A stretch of DNA of 64,000 bases, taken from assembly GCA_964630925.1 (NCBI GenBank), contig CAZVZK010000002.1, positions 1 through 64,000 on the forward strand. Direction: 5' to 3'. Under the pieces are notes generated by a model that saw only the letters and a program-made list of their open reading frames with translations, was not told where the DNA came from and searched no databases. Shown here piece after piece: positions 41,203 through 49,596 of this stretch (positions are counted from its first letter, which is position 1; every line of letters starts with the position of its first letter). Both the position numbers and the translations under genes were made by a program. The stretch comes from RGDT01 sp964630925 (GTDB lineage: Bacteria; Planctomycetota; Planctomycetia; Gemmatales; Gemmataceae).

Positions 41203-42879
41203 TCAGCGCCCGCCGAGGTCCGTGTATGCCTTCGTCGCCTTCTTCTTCAGCTCGGGGTCTTCGTCGTCCTTCGCCTTCTTCAACGCCTCCATCACCGTCA
41301 TGTTGCCCGACGACTTGGCGCCCAGCCAGCCGAGGGCCTCGGCGGCCATGAATCGGGCGTCACCTCCGGTCCGCGCGGCGGTGCTGGTCATGCCCTTGCT
41401 GCTCTCGGTCGGCCCGCCGTCCACGCTCGCGCCCGTCTCGAAGAACACCTTGATGCGCCGGTTGTGCAGCATGTGCAACAGCACCGTGACCGCCTTGTCC
41501 GGCGCCTTCTCGGCGAACGTCTTCGCGAGCAGCCGGGCGCAGTTGTAGCGCACCAGCACCCCCTCCTCGCCTGTCTCGTCCAGGACCTTGATCAGCGTCG
41601 GCGTGACGCCCTCCTCGTCGAGGTCGGCGGCGCCGGCGTTGAACAGGGCCTCCACGCAGCGCAGACGCACCTCGAAGTGCCTGTCGTTGGCGATGGCGTC
41701 GCGGATGGCCGACACCGCCTTGCGGTTGGCCGGGTAGCGGACGTGCGACAGGGCCTCGGCGGCCATGTGGCGCACCTCGTCCTCCAGCGCCAGGGCGTCG
41801 GCCCCGCGCACCCCGGCACGCGGCTTGAGCGCGCCGGCCAGCGCCTCCACGCCCTCCTCGCCGCAGCGGTCGCCGATCTGGCCCAGGGCTATGGCGCAGT
41901 TGCGGCGCACGATGGGGTCGTCGGACTTCGTCAGCGCCCTGGCCAGCGCCGGGCCGGCCCCGGCGGCCTCGGCCCCGACGCCCGCCAGACCCGCCGCCGC
42001 GAGGGCCTGAACGCTGGGGTCGGCGTCGGCGAGCGCCTCCTCCAGCACCGGCATGGCCTTCTTGAGGTGCTCGCCGCCCGCCGCCGCCAGGGCGAACGCC
42101 GCGGCGCGGCGGGTGTCGCCGTCGCGGTCGTCGAGGATGTGGTGCAGCTTGTCGCAGGCGTCGGCGTGCTCCTTGCCGGCGATCTGCGACAGCGCCGCCA
42201 GTGCCGCCTTGCGCACGACGCCGTCCTTCTCCTTCGCCGCCATCTTGATCAGGTCGTGGCCGGCGTCACTGGTGGCCTTGCGCCCCAGGGTGCGGGCGAG
42301 ATGCCCCAGCGCCTGCGCCGCGTCGCGGCGGACGAGAGGCTCGTCGTCGGCGAGGGCGCGGCGCAGCTCGTCGCCGCCGGCCCCGATGCGGCCCATGGCC
42401 CAGGCGGCGTTCTGCCGCACGGCGGGGGCCTTGTCGCGCAGGGCGTCGCGGATCTCCGGCAGGGCCGGCTTGGCCGACGCGCCGATGGCGCCGAGGGCGT
42501 ACACGATGCTGCGTTTGACGCGGGCGTCGGTCTCCTTGTTGAGCTGGCGTGTGAGGATGGTGCCGGCGTTCTCCCAGGCGCGTTTGCCGGCCTCGGGGCC
42601 GCCCGCCAGGACCAGCTCGCCCAGGGCCTGCGCGGCCATGTCGCGCACCGCGGGCTCGGAGTCGTCGCGCACACGCTTGGCCAGGCCGGGCACCGCCGAC
42701 ACGCCCAGGACGCCCATGCGTCCGATGGCGAAGGCGGCGGCCCGGCGCGTCTTGGCCGTCTTGCCGTTCTCCAGGTCGTCGAGCCACTCCCTCAGCGAGC
42801 GGTCGAGGAAGGTCGAGGCGGCGGCGGTCAGGCCGAGCGCCAGCAGGACGCACGTCGCGACGGTCCGGCGGGGGGACAT
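41203..42879 (-). CDS. Exported HEAT-repeat protein
   Basis: A 558-aa protein with a signal peptide (MSPRRTVATCVLLALGLTAA) followed by repeated ~38-residue HEAT/PBS-lyase units through to about residue 540. Typical units are AVRDMAAQALGELVLAG, VRQNAAWAMGRIGAGG, VVRKAALAALSQIAGKE and IVRRNCAIALGQIGDR. No catalytic motif is visible. Near the C-terminus is a VFFETGASVDGGPTE loop. The signal peptide suggests a periplasmic scaffold. It lies 19 bases after a longer HEAT gene on the same strand; both are probably one transcript. Function unknown. Confidence 0.82.
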   Translation of the reverse strand: MSPRRTVATCVLLALGLTAAASTFLDRSLREWLDDLENGKTAKTRRAAAFAIGRMGVLGVSAVPGLAKRVRDDSEPAVRDMAAQALGELVLAGGPEAGKRAWENAGTILTRQLNKETDARVKRSIVYALGAIGASAKPALPEIRDALRDKAPAVRQNAAWAMGRIGAGGDELRRALADDEPLVRRDAAQALGHLARTLGRKATSDAGHDLIKMAAKEKDGVVRKAALAALSQIAGKEHADACDKLHHILDDRDGDTRRAAAFALAAAGGEHLKKAMPVLEEALADADPSVQALAAAGLAGVGAEAAGAGPALARALTKSDDPIVRRNCAIALGQIGDRCGEEGVEALAGALKPRAGVRGADALALEDEVRHMAAEALSHVRYPANRKAVSAIRDAIANDRHFEVRLRCVEALFNAGAADLDEEGVTPTLIKVLDETGEEGVLVRYNCARLLAKTFAEKAPDKAVTVLLHMLHNRRIKVFFETGASVDGGPTESSKGMTSTAARTGGDARFMAAEALGWLGAKSSGNMTVMEALKKAKDDEDPELKKKATKAYTDLGGR

Positions 42880-42898
42880 GGTGCGTACTCCGTGGGGC

Positions 42899-45607
42899 TC
42901 ACTTCTTCTTGGGGTCTTTCTTCGGATCCTTCTTGGGATCCTTCTTCGGATCGGGCTTCTTGTTGAAGTGGTCGATGGCGATCTGGGCCAGCTTGCGCAG
43001 GCCGGGGTTCGCCTTGTCATTCTCCTTGAGCTTCTTCAGCTCGTCCAGCACGCTGCCCCGGTTGGCGTCGATGGCCATCAGCGTCTGGATGGCGACGACG
43101 GAGCGGCTGCTCTGGCTGTTGTCCTTCTTATCCTCCTCGAGGTCCTTGGGGATGATCATCGAGACGAGCTTGGCGATCATCGTCTTGTCCTCCTTGTCGG
43201 CGGCCGTGACGAGGGCGCCGGCGGCGGCCTGGACGAGCATCAGCTCGGGGTCGTCGAGCAGGGCGACGAGCTGCGGGACGTGCTTCGACGCCGTCTTGCC
43301 CAGTGTGCCGAGGGCGGTGATGGCCTGGGCGCGGACCTGGAGGTGCTGGCGGACCTTGCCCCCCGGCAGGAACGGCCCCGTGTACCGCGCGATCTGTTCG
43401 GTGGGGGCCTTGACCCCTTCGAAGCTCTCGCCGAGGTGGGCCAGGGCCGCCAACGCCCAGATGGACCGCACCCGCGTGGCGTCGGTGTGCCCGAACCGGG
43501 GCGTCCCCGTGTAAACGACCAGGGCCTTGACGAGTCGTGCCTCCAGGGCCGGGTCGGACAGCGGCTTGCCCAGCGCCGCCAGCGCCATCAGCGCCTCCAG
43601 GCGCACCTGGTCCGTATTCGACTTCGTCTCCAGGCAGTCCAGAGCCGCCTTGACCGCCGCCTTGTCCGGCCCCTCCGTCGCCCGGTCCTTGTCCACGGCC
43701 GCGGCCCGCCACAGCAGCGACAGGGCGACGTGGCGGATCTCCCACGACGAGTTGTCGCGCGTCGCCGAGATGATCGCCGACATCGGCGGCTGATCCTTCG
43801 TGGACTTGCCCGGCTTGACGGCGGCGATGTCCTCGGTGTACCGACCCAGCGTCAGCAGCACCTCGTAGCGGATCGTCGCCTGCCGTTCGCGGCGGTACGG
43901 CACCTCGCCGGCCGGCACCGGCACCATGCGTAGCCGGTCAGCCAGGGCGCTGATGACGGCGTCGACGTGCTTCTCGGGGATCTCCATCGTCCGCAGGGCG
44001 AGGACGACCTTGGTCCGCGGGCTCACGTCCGGGTCGGTGCGCAGGACGCGCAGCAGCGCCGGGATCGTGTCGTCGGTGATCTTGTCGAACTGCATGATCG
44101 CGACGACGGCGCGTGCACGCAGGCTGGCGTCCTTCTCGTTCAGCTCGGCCAGCCACTCCTTCAGCGTCTTCTCGTTGACCTTGTCCACCGTCGGCAGCGA
44201 CCCCGCCTTGCTGTCCCTGGCCATCTGCATCGCCAGGGCGTAGAGGTTGAAGGCGACCGCCTGACGCGTCTTGTCCTTCTCCTCCTCCTTCTTCTCGGCG
44301 AGGTGGGCGCGGGCCGACCGCGCCACCGCGGCCAGGCCCTTGTCCGCCTTGTCGTCCTTCTCGATGGCCTCCAGCGCCTTGAGGACGGCCGGGGCGTCGT
44401 GGGTCATGGCGACGAGCGTCTGGATGGCCGTCGCGGCGCGCGTCAGGGCCTCCTTGTCCGGCTTGCCGGCGGGGGCGGCCAGCTTCAGGAGCTTCGCCGT
44501 GGTGGCGTCGGACTTGTCGCCCATGGACGCCAGGGCGCTCATGGCCGCCCGCGCGACGGCGAGGTCGGCGCCGTCGGTCAGCTTCAACAGCCGGGGGGCG
44601 TGCTTGATGGCCGCCTTGCCCAGGGTGCCGAATGCGGCGACGGCGTTGAGCCGTGTCTCCAGCAGGGGCGCGTCGACCTGGCCGGCGACGAAGTCGAGCG
44701 GCGCCTTGGTGCTGCCGGTGTCGGCCCCCAGGTGGGACAGCGCGGCGCAGGCCCAGATGGCGTGGACCTTGCCGGCGTCCGCGCCCTTGCCCGTGCCGCC
44801 GGCGGCGTAGGTGTTCAGGACGTCCGACATGCGCGTCCGCAGCGCGGGGTCGGCGGGGGGCGGCCCGAGGGCCGTCAGGCCGCCCAGGGCCTCCAGCTTC
44901 ACCATCCAGGTGTTGGCGGCCTTCTTGTCGAGGGCGTCGAGGAGGGCGGAGACGATCTCCGCGCGGGGCGGCCCGCCCTTGTCCTTGCGCTCGCGGTCCT
45001 CGACGCCGGCGCGCCACAGGGTGTTCAGGGCGAGCTGGCGCGTCTCCCACGACCCGCCGTCGGACGTCACCGAGATCAGGCCGTCGAGGGCGCCCTTTGT
45101 GCCGACGATGTCGGGGAGGAAACGCTGCAGGGTGCCCAGCACCTCGTAGCGGATGGTGGCCTGGCCCTCCTTGCGTGTCTTGCCCCCGTCCCTGGTGACG
45201 ATGGTGAAGCGGTCGGCGAGGGCGGCGATGACCTTCGGCACGTCCCTCTCCTTGTCGAGGTCGATGTGCCTCAGGGCCATCAGCGCCTTGACGCGCGGGC
45301 TGATGTCGGGGTCGTTGGCGGCCCGGTCGAGGAGGTCGTCCACCGCCTCGCGGGCATCGTCGAACTGCATGATCGAGAGGATGGCGAAGGCGCGGCGGCT
45401 GGCGTCGAGGTTCACCTCGCGGGCCGGGTCCGGCTTGAGGGAGGCGCGCCACTCCTTGAGCGTCTTGCCGTTGACCTTCGGGATCTTCGGCTCCTCCTTG
45501 TCCTTCTCCTTGTCCTTCCTGGGCGTGTCCTTCTTCGACGTGTCGCCCTGTGCGGGGGCGAGGCCGATGCACAAGGCCGCCAGGATGAACGCAAGTAGAT
45601 GCCGCAT
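42899..45607 (-). CDS. Exported HEAT-repeat protein with internal duplication
   Basis: A 902-aa protein with a signal peptide (MRHLLAFILAALCIGLAPAQ), a Lys/Asp/Pro-rich linker (residues 22-43), and two homologous halves. VNGKTLKEW (residues 45-53) recurs as VNEKTLKEW at about 477-485, and the order AIMQFD, DPDxSPR, RQATIRYEVL and SWE(T/I)R is repeated in both halves. The body is HEAT-like helices. The C-terminus has a DPKKDPKK tail, compositionally like the DPAK lipoproteins 3 kb away. It is upstream of the 558-aa HEAT gene by 19 bases. Confidence 0.82.
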   Translation of the reverse strand: MRHLLAFILAALCIGLAPAQGDTSKKDTPRKDKEKDKEEPKIPKVNGKTLKEWRASLKPDPAREVNLDASRRAFAILSIMQFDDAREAVDDLLDRAANDPDISPRVKALMALRHIDLDKERDVPKVIAALADRFTIVTRDGGKTRKEGQATIRYEVLGTLQRFLPDIVGTKGALDGLISVTSDGGSWETRQLALNTLWRAGVEDRERKDKGGPPRAEIVSALLDALDKKAANTWMVKLEALGGLTALGPPPADPALRTRMSDVLNTYAAGGTGKGADAGKVHAIWACAALSHLGADTGSTKAPLDFVAGQVDAPLLETRLNAVAAFGTLGKAAIKHAPRLLKLTDGADLAVARAAMSALASMGDKSDATTAKLLKLAAPAGKPDKEALTRAATAIQTLVAMTHDAPAVLKALEAIEKDDKADKGLAAVARSARAHLAEKKEEEKDKTRQAVAFNLYALAMQMARDSKAGSLPTVDKVNEKTLKEWLAELNEKDASLRARAVVAIMQFDKITDDTIPALLRVLRTDPDVSPRTKVVLALRTMEIPEKHVDAVISALADRLRMVPVPAGEVPYRRERQATIRYEVLLTLGRYTEDIAAVKPGKSTKDQPPMSAIISATRDNSSWEIRHVALSLLWRAAAVDKDRATEGPDKAAVKAALDCLETKSNTDQVRLEALMALAALGKPLSDPALEARLVKALVVYTGTPRFGHTDATRVRSIWALAALAHLGESFEGVKAPTEQIARYTGPFLPGGKVRQHLQVRAQAITALGTLGKTASKHVPQLVALLDDPELMLVQAAAGALVTAADKEDKTMIAKLVSMIIPKDLEEDKKDNSQSSRSVVAIQTLMAIDANRGSVLDELKKLKENDKANPGLRKLAQIAIDHFNKKPDPKKDPKKDPKKDPKKK

Positions 45608-45697
45608 CGCGACTCCCCTCCGCCATGCTCTCCCCGTCTGTCAAGATAGCAGAGCCGGGGGGGCGGCCGCAACGAGGAAACGCCCCGCGTCTTCGTC

Positions 45698-45727
45698 TTG
45701 GCCTGGCCCCGCCCGCGCCGGTACAAT
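45698..45727 (+). promoter_or_regulatory. Sigma70-like promoter of ispF
   Basis: TTGGCC at 45698-45703, 18 bases, then TACAAT at 45722-45727. Only six bases separate the -10 box from the ATG at 45734, so the transcript would begin at or near the start codon and have no leader. No Shine-Dalgarno is visible. Confidence 0.5.
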
Positions 45728-45733
45728 CGGCGC

Positions 45734-46204
45734 ATGAGAGTCGGCATCGGCCACGACACCCATCGTCTCGAAGAAGGGCGTCCGCTCATCCTGGGCGGCG
45801 TCCGCGTCGAGCATACGCGCGGCCTCATGGGCCACTCCGACGCCGACGTGGTGCTGCACGCCCTCACCGACGCCCTCCTCGGGGCCGCCGGCATGGGCGA
45901 CATCGGCGACCTCTACCCGGACACGGAGGGGGAGTGGAAGGACGCCGACTCGCGCGTCTTCGTGACGGAGACGCTGCGGCGGCTGAACCTCGCCGGCTGG
46001 CGCGTGGTCAATGCAGACGTGACGATCATGGCCCAGGAGCCGAAGCTGGGGCCGGTGAAGCAGGCGATCCGCGCGAGTCTGGCCGAGATGTTGGGCACGG
46101 ACGCCGTGAACGTGAAGGCGAAGACGGGCGAGCGGGTCGGCCACATCGGCCGGGCCGAGGCCATCGCCTGCCAGGTGGCGGTTTTGATCGACAGGAATCA
46201 GTGA
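45734..46204 (+). CDS. ispF: 2-C-methyl-D-erythritol 2,4-cyclodiphosphate synthase
   Basis: A 156-aa IspF of normal length, step five of the MEP isoprenoid pathway. The metal and active-site residues are intact: GIGHDTHRLEEGRPL (D8, H10), GHSDADVVLHALTDALLGAAG, DIGDLYPD and the C-terminal KAKTGERVGHIGRAEAIACQ. The ATG at 45734 fits the family start. It is followed by cysS after 15 bases, so the two probably share a transcript. The MEP pathway supplies polyprenyl carriers for the envelope glycosyltransferases found elsewhere in the window. Confidence 0.95.
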   Translation: MRVGIGHDTHRLEEGRPLILGGVRVEHTRGLMGHSDADVVLHALTDALLGAAGMGDIGDLYPDTEGEWKDADSRVFVTETLRRLNLAGWRVVNADVTIMAQEPKLGPVKQAIRASLAEMLGTDAVNVKAKTGERVGHIGRAEAIACQVAVLIDRNQ

Positions 46205-46219
46205 GAAGGGGCGGGGACG

Positions 46220-47698
46220 ATGGCGCTGCGCGTCTACAACACGCTGACTCGGACCAAGGAGGAGTTCAAGCCGGTGCGGGCCGGCCACGTCGGCATGTAC
46301 GTCTGCGGCCCGACCGTCTACAAGCCCAGCCACATCGGCCACATGGTCGGGCCGGTGATCTTCGACAGCGTGAAGCGCTACCTCACCTACCTCGGCTATA
46401 AGGTGACGTGGGTGGTGAACATCACGGACGTCGATGACAAGCTCATCAACCGGGCCAGGGAGCTGAACACCACCGTTCAGGACCTGGCCGAGAAGATGAC
46501 CGCCGATTACGTCGATTCGCTGAAGAAGTTGAATGTGACCGGCATCGACCACATGCCGAAGGCGACGGAGCACATCGCCGGCATGATCGAGATGATGGCC
46601 GGCCTGATCGCGAAGGGCCACGCCTACGCCGCCGGCGGCGATGTGTACTTCGACATCAGCAAGGATCACGATTACGGCAAGCTGTGCAACCGCGACCCGG
46701 AACAGCTCGAGGCCGGCTCGCGCATCGAGGTCAGCGACAGGAAGCGCAACCCCGGCGACTTCGCCCTGTGGAAGGGCGTCAAGCCGGGCGAGCCGAGCTG
46801 GGACAGCCCCTGGGGCCCCGGCAGGCCCGGCTGGCACATCGAATGCTCCGCCATGAGCCGCAAGCTCCTCGGCGACACGCTCGACATCCACGGCGGCGGG
46901 CTCGACCTGCAGTTCCCGCACCACGAGAACGAGCTGGCGCAGAGCGAGTCGTTCACCGGCACGACCTTCTCGCGCTACTGGATGCACAACGGGCTGTTGA
47001 AGATGGGCACGTCGAAGATGGCGGGCTCGGTCGGCAACGTCGTGAACGTCGTCGACCTGCTGGCGGCCCACGCCCCGGAGACCGTGCGTTTCCTGCTCCT
47101 CAGCACCCACTACCGCAGCCCCATCGAGTACAGCGAAAAGCGGCTGGAGGAGGTCGGCACCAGCCTCGATAACTTCTACCGCTTCTTCGAGCGCTACCGG
47201 CGTGTGACGAAGGAGGACTTCTACGCCCTGCCCGCCGAGACGCGGATGACGAAGTTCGACGTGCCGACGGCCAACGAGTTCCTCGCGGAGGTGGCCCGGC
47301 TGCGACTGCAGTTCCTGGAGGCGATGGATGATGATTTCAACACGGGAGGCGCCGTCGGCAAGCTGTACGAGCTGCTGACGACGCTGAACCGCTTCGCCGA
47401 CGTGAAGAAGCTGGAGGCGCCCGAGGCGTCCGCCGACAATGTCGCGCAGTTCAAGCGTGGCGTCGGCGTGCTCCGCGAGCTGGGGCGCATCCTCGGCGTC
47501 TTCGAGACGAAGCCGGCGTCCTCCGCCGGCGCGAGCGACGCGCTGGTCGGCGGGCTGATCCAACTGCTGATCGACGTGCGTCAGGAGGCGCGCAAGGCGA
47601 AGAACTTCGCGATGGGCGACCTGATCCGGTCGCGCCTGGCGGCCCTCGGCGTGACGCTGGAGGACCGCCCCGGCGGCACCGGCTGGCGCATCGAGTGA
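46220..47698 (+). CDS. cysS: Cysteinyl-tRNA synthetase
   Basis: A 492-aa CysRS, class I aminoacyl-tRNA synthetase charging tRNA-Cys. The HIGH signature is exact at residues 38-41 (PSHIGHMVG), C29 is the first zinc ligand, and GWHIECSAMSRKLLGDTLDIHGGGLDLQFPHHENE is present in two parts. The second signature is altered: KMSKS reads K266-M-A-G-S270, so the fourth residue, normally a catalytic lysine, is glycine. The C-terminal DALR-like helices are normal. GAAGGGGCGGGG precedes the ATG. Confidence 0.95.
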   Translation: MALRVYNTLTRTKEEFKPVRAGHVGMYVCGPTVYKPSHIGHMVGPVIFDSVKRYLTYLGYKVTWVVNITDVDDKLINRARELNTTVQDLAEKMTADYVDSLKKLNVTGIDHMPKATEHIAGMIEMMAGLIAKGHAYAAGGDVYFDISKDHDYGKLCNRDPEQLEAGSRIEVSDRKRNPGDFALWKGVKPGEPSWDSPWGPGRPGWHIECSAMSRKLLGDTLDIHGGGLDLQFPHHENELAQSESFTGTTFSRYWMHNGLLKMGTSKMAGSVGNVVNVVDLLAAHAPETVRFLLLSTHYRSPIEYSEKRLEEVGTSLDNFYRFFERYRRVTKEDFYALPAETRMTKFDVPTANEFLAEVARLRLQFLEAMDDDFNTGGAVGKLYELLTTLNRFADVKKLEAPEASADNVAQFKRGVGVLRELGRILGVFETKPASSAGASDALVGGLIQLLIDVRQEARKAKNFAMGDLIRSRLAALGVTLEDRPGGTGWRIE

Positions 47699-47743
47699 TC
47701 CCGTGGTGACACGTGGGCCGCGTGTCACCATTGCCGTTCGGGA

Positions 47744-47950
47744 TCAAACCTCCACGTACTCGCATTCCGTCGCGGGGTCGGGGATGGGCAAGCCGTCTTC
47801 GCGCAGCCCCTCCAGATGCAGGGGCACGGCCTCGGCGATCAACTTTTTCACCTCGGCGGCCGTTTTCCCGACCGCCACGCAGCCCGGCAGATCGGGGACG
47901 TAGGCGCCGTAACTCGTCGGGCCTTTCTCGATGACTACGGCGTACCGCAT
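47744..47950 (-). CDS. hicB: HicB-family antitoxin
   Basis: A 68-aa HicB-like protein with the partly degraded RNase H fold of the family: MRYAVVIEKGPTSYGAYVPDLPGC, then VAVGKTAAEVKKLIAEAV and the LREDGLPIPDP ending. No DNA-binding tail follows, so it is the short form. It overlaps the hicA stop by one base (TGATG), a typical toxin-antitoxin coupling. Known HicB proteins bind HicA and repress the operon. Confidence 0.85.
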   Translation of the reverse strand: MRYAVVIEKGPTSYGAYVPDLPGCVAVGKTAAEVKKLIAEAVPLHLEGLREDGLPIPDPATECEYVEV

Positions 47951-48144
47951 CACTCCTCCTCCGGCAATTGGGCCTGCGTCCAGATGCTCTTCAAGGTCTT
48001 CAACGGCACGTCCACATTCAGTTTCCCGGCCACCGTGACCCGCCCTTTCTTGGAAGCATGCTTGAATTGACGGTGGCCACCCTTCGCTCGGACGCGATAC
48101 CATCCGTCGGCCTCCAGGCGCCTGATGACATCGCGGACCTTCAT
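47950..48144 (-). CDS. hicA: HicA-family toxin
   Basis: A 64-aa HicA-like mRNA interferase with a double-stranded-RNA-binding fold: MKVRDVIRRLEADGWYRVRAK, then the active-site histidine in GGHRQFKH, RVTVAGK, and TLKSIWTQAQL. ATG at 48144 has GAGGA four bases upstream; an in-frame ATG at 48177 would add 11 residues. The hicA-then-hicB order and one-base overlap are standard. No mobile element borders it, except the gene remnant upstream. Confidence 0.85.
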   Translation of the reverse strand: MKVRDVIRRLEADGWYRVRAKGGHRQFKHASKKGRVTVAGKLNVDVPLKTLKSIWTQAQLPEEE

Positions 48145-48267
48145 CCCATCCTCAATCGTGAAGTCAGGGATTCGCATCCCTCGCCGCGCAGGCCATCACA
48201 CACGGCGGACGGGCACTCGTCAAGGGACAATTCCCCGGCCGCCCACCTGGGGCGGTGTCGAATGAGG

Positions 48268-48621
48268 TCAGCGGCGCTTGAGCCGTTCGAGCGCCGCCCT
48301 CGCCTCCCCGGTGAGGCGTGCGCCCGGATCGCCCTTCGTCAGCGCCGCGATGACGCCGGCGGCCTCCGCGGTCCCGATCCGCTCCAACGCTTCGACGGCG
48401 CGGAGCAAACGCAGCGTCGCCTCGGGGGCGCCGCCCAGCCGGCCCAGCAGCCTCTCGACCCGACGCCTCACCTCGATGTCACCGGGCCCTTTCAAGACAC
48501 GTTCGAGCTGCGTCGCCGCCTTCTCCCCCAGGTCGGCCAGGGCCTCCATCGCCGCCTCGCGCTCCTCGAAGCTGTCGGAGGCCAGTGCCGCGATCAGCCC
48601 GCGGACGCGCCCCGCCGGCCT
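48268..48621 (-). pseudogene. Truncated C-terminus of a HEAT/PBS-lyase repeat protein
   Basis: The frame reads RVRGLIAALASDSFEEREAA, then MEALADLGEKAATQLERVL, ERLLGRLGG, and ends TGEARAALERLKRR. This is the usual end of the long WD40/HEAT proteins found in Gemmataceae. The frame has no start and loses similarity before about 48620, so only the last ~118 codons remain. An internal ATG at 48549 could still start a 93-aa product. I read it as a decayed fragment. Confidence 0.65.
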
Positions 48622-48852
48622 GTTACCCGCCCTTGAACCATGCCCGCGCCCGTGTTCACCATCCTCGACACGTCCACCGCCAACCGGTCCAGCTCCGGAG
48701 CCTTCGGGGGGCTGGGTGAGATCGTCCCCCGATTCTCGGGAATAATTTCACGAGGCGCGCATCATTTCTATGTACCGCGGCCTGATCGGCTTGCGACGAC
48801 GGGGGCGTCCGTACACCCCCGCGAGGAATGTTGCGCCCTGAGGAACATAACG

Positions 48853-49245
48853 ATGCTGAAGAAGCTGTTCGCGCTGCTCGTGGTCGCCAGCCTGCTGGCC
48901 GTCACCACCGGCTGCCCCGATCCGCCGAAGCCGATGGCCGACCCCAAGAAGGTCGACCCCAAGAAGGACCCCAAGCCGGATCCCGCCAAGGACCCGGCCA
49001 AGGACCCCGCGAAGGATCCGGCTAAGGACCCCGCCAAGGATCCCGCCAAGGACCCCGCCAAGGACCCGGCCAAGGACCCCGCGAAGGACCCGGCCAAGGA
49101 CCCCGCCAAGGACCCGGCTAAGGACCCCGCCAAGGATCCCGCCAAGGACCCCGCGAAGGATCCGGCTAAGGACCCCGCCAAGGATCCCGCGAAGGACCCC
49201 GCCAAGGACCCCAAGCCGAAGGAAAAGGGCGGCGACGGCAAGTGA
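48853..49245 (+). CDS. (DPAK)19-repeat lipoprotein
   Basis: A 130-aa lipoprotein. The signal ends at the lipobox VTTGC (Cys 21), followed by PDPPKPMADPKK, then 19 perfect copies of the tetrapeptide DPAK (48979-49206), and a DPKPKEKGGDGK tail. It would be an extended, charged, proline-rich rod anchored in a membrane. ATG at 48853 was chosen as the signal start. Two further small lipoprotein genes follow on the same strand, the next with the same C-x-DPPKPM motif and three DPAK units. Not in any family I recognise. Confidence 0.8.
   Translation: MLKKLFALLVVASLLAVTTGCPDPPKPMADPKKVDPKKDPKPDPAKDPAKDPAKDPAKDPAKDPAKDPAKDPAKDPAKDPAKDPAKDPAKDPAKDPAKDPAKDPAKDPAKDPAKDPAKDPKPKEKGGDGK
48979..49206 (+). 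repeat. 12-bp tandem repeat encoding DPAK x19
   Basis: Nineteen exact 12-base units encode Asp-Pro-Ala-Lys, with synonymous changes at GAT/GAC, CCC/CCG and GCC/GCG/GCT. Units 3-6 and 15-18 share the same codon order, suggesting block duplication. Confidence 0.9.
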
Positions 49246-49357
49246 CCTGCCCTTGCCCTCCTCGGCAAACGATCCTCGCCGGCCCAGCACGGTTCGCCGG
49301 GCCGGCATGACTGAGTGACCCTGGACCTCGTTCTCAATCAACGGAAGGGAACATCGA

Positions 49358-49516
49358 ATGAAGAAGATCATCACGGCTCTGCTCCTGGCCTGCTTCGTCG
49401 TCGCCGGCGCCGTCAGCGTCGTCGGCTGCGGCGACCCGCCGAAGCCGATGACCGGCGACCCGGCCAAGGATCCCGCCAAGGATCCCGCCAAGGACCCCAA
49501 GAAGGACGCCAAGTAA
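49358..49516 (+). CDS. Small DPAK-repeat lipoprotein
   Basis: A 52-aa lipoprotein starting at ATG 49358 with GGAAGGGA upstream. The signal ends at VVGC (Cys 24), followed by GDPPKPMTG, three DPAK units and a DPKKDAK end. The DPPKPM motif right after the lipidated cysteine is shared with the 130-aa neighbour, so they are paralogues differing in repeat number. The stop at 49514-49516 is TAA. Confidence 0.75.
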   Translation: MKKIITALLLACFVVAGAVSVVGCGDPPKPMTGDPAKDPAKDPAKDPKKDAK

Positions 49517-49596
49517 CACTTCGGCGAACATCGCGAGGGCCGGCTGCTATCATGGCAGTCGGCCCTCGCTCTTTTCCTGACCCGTGGTGAACGTCG

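Noticed and set aside
48979..49206. Regular repeats that could be read as a CRISPR array
   Set aside because: The 12-base units have no unique spacers and are a translated DPAK repeat.
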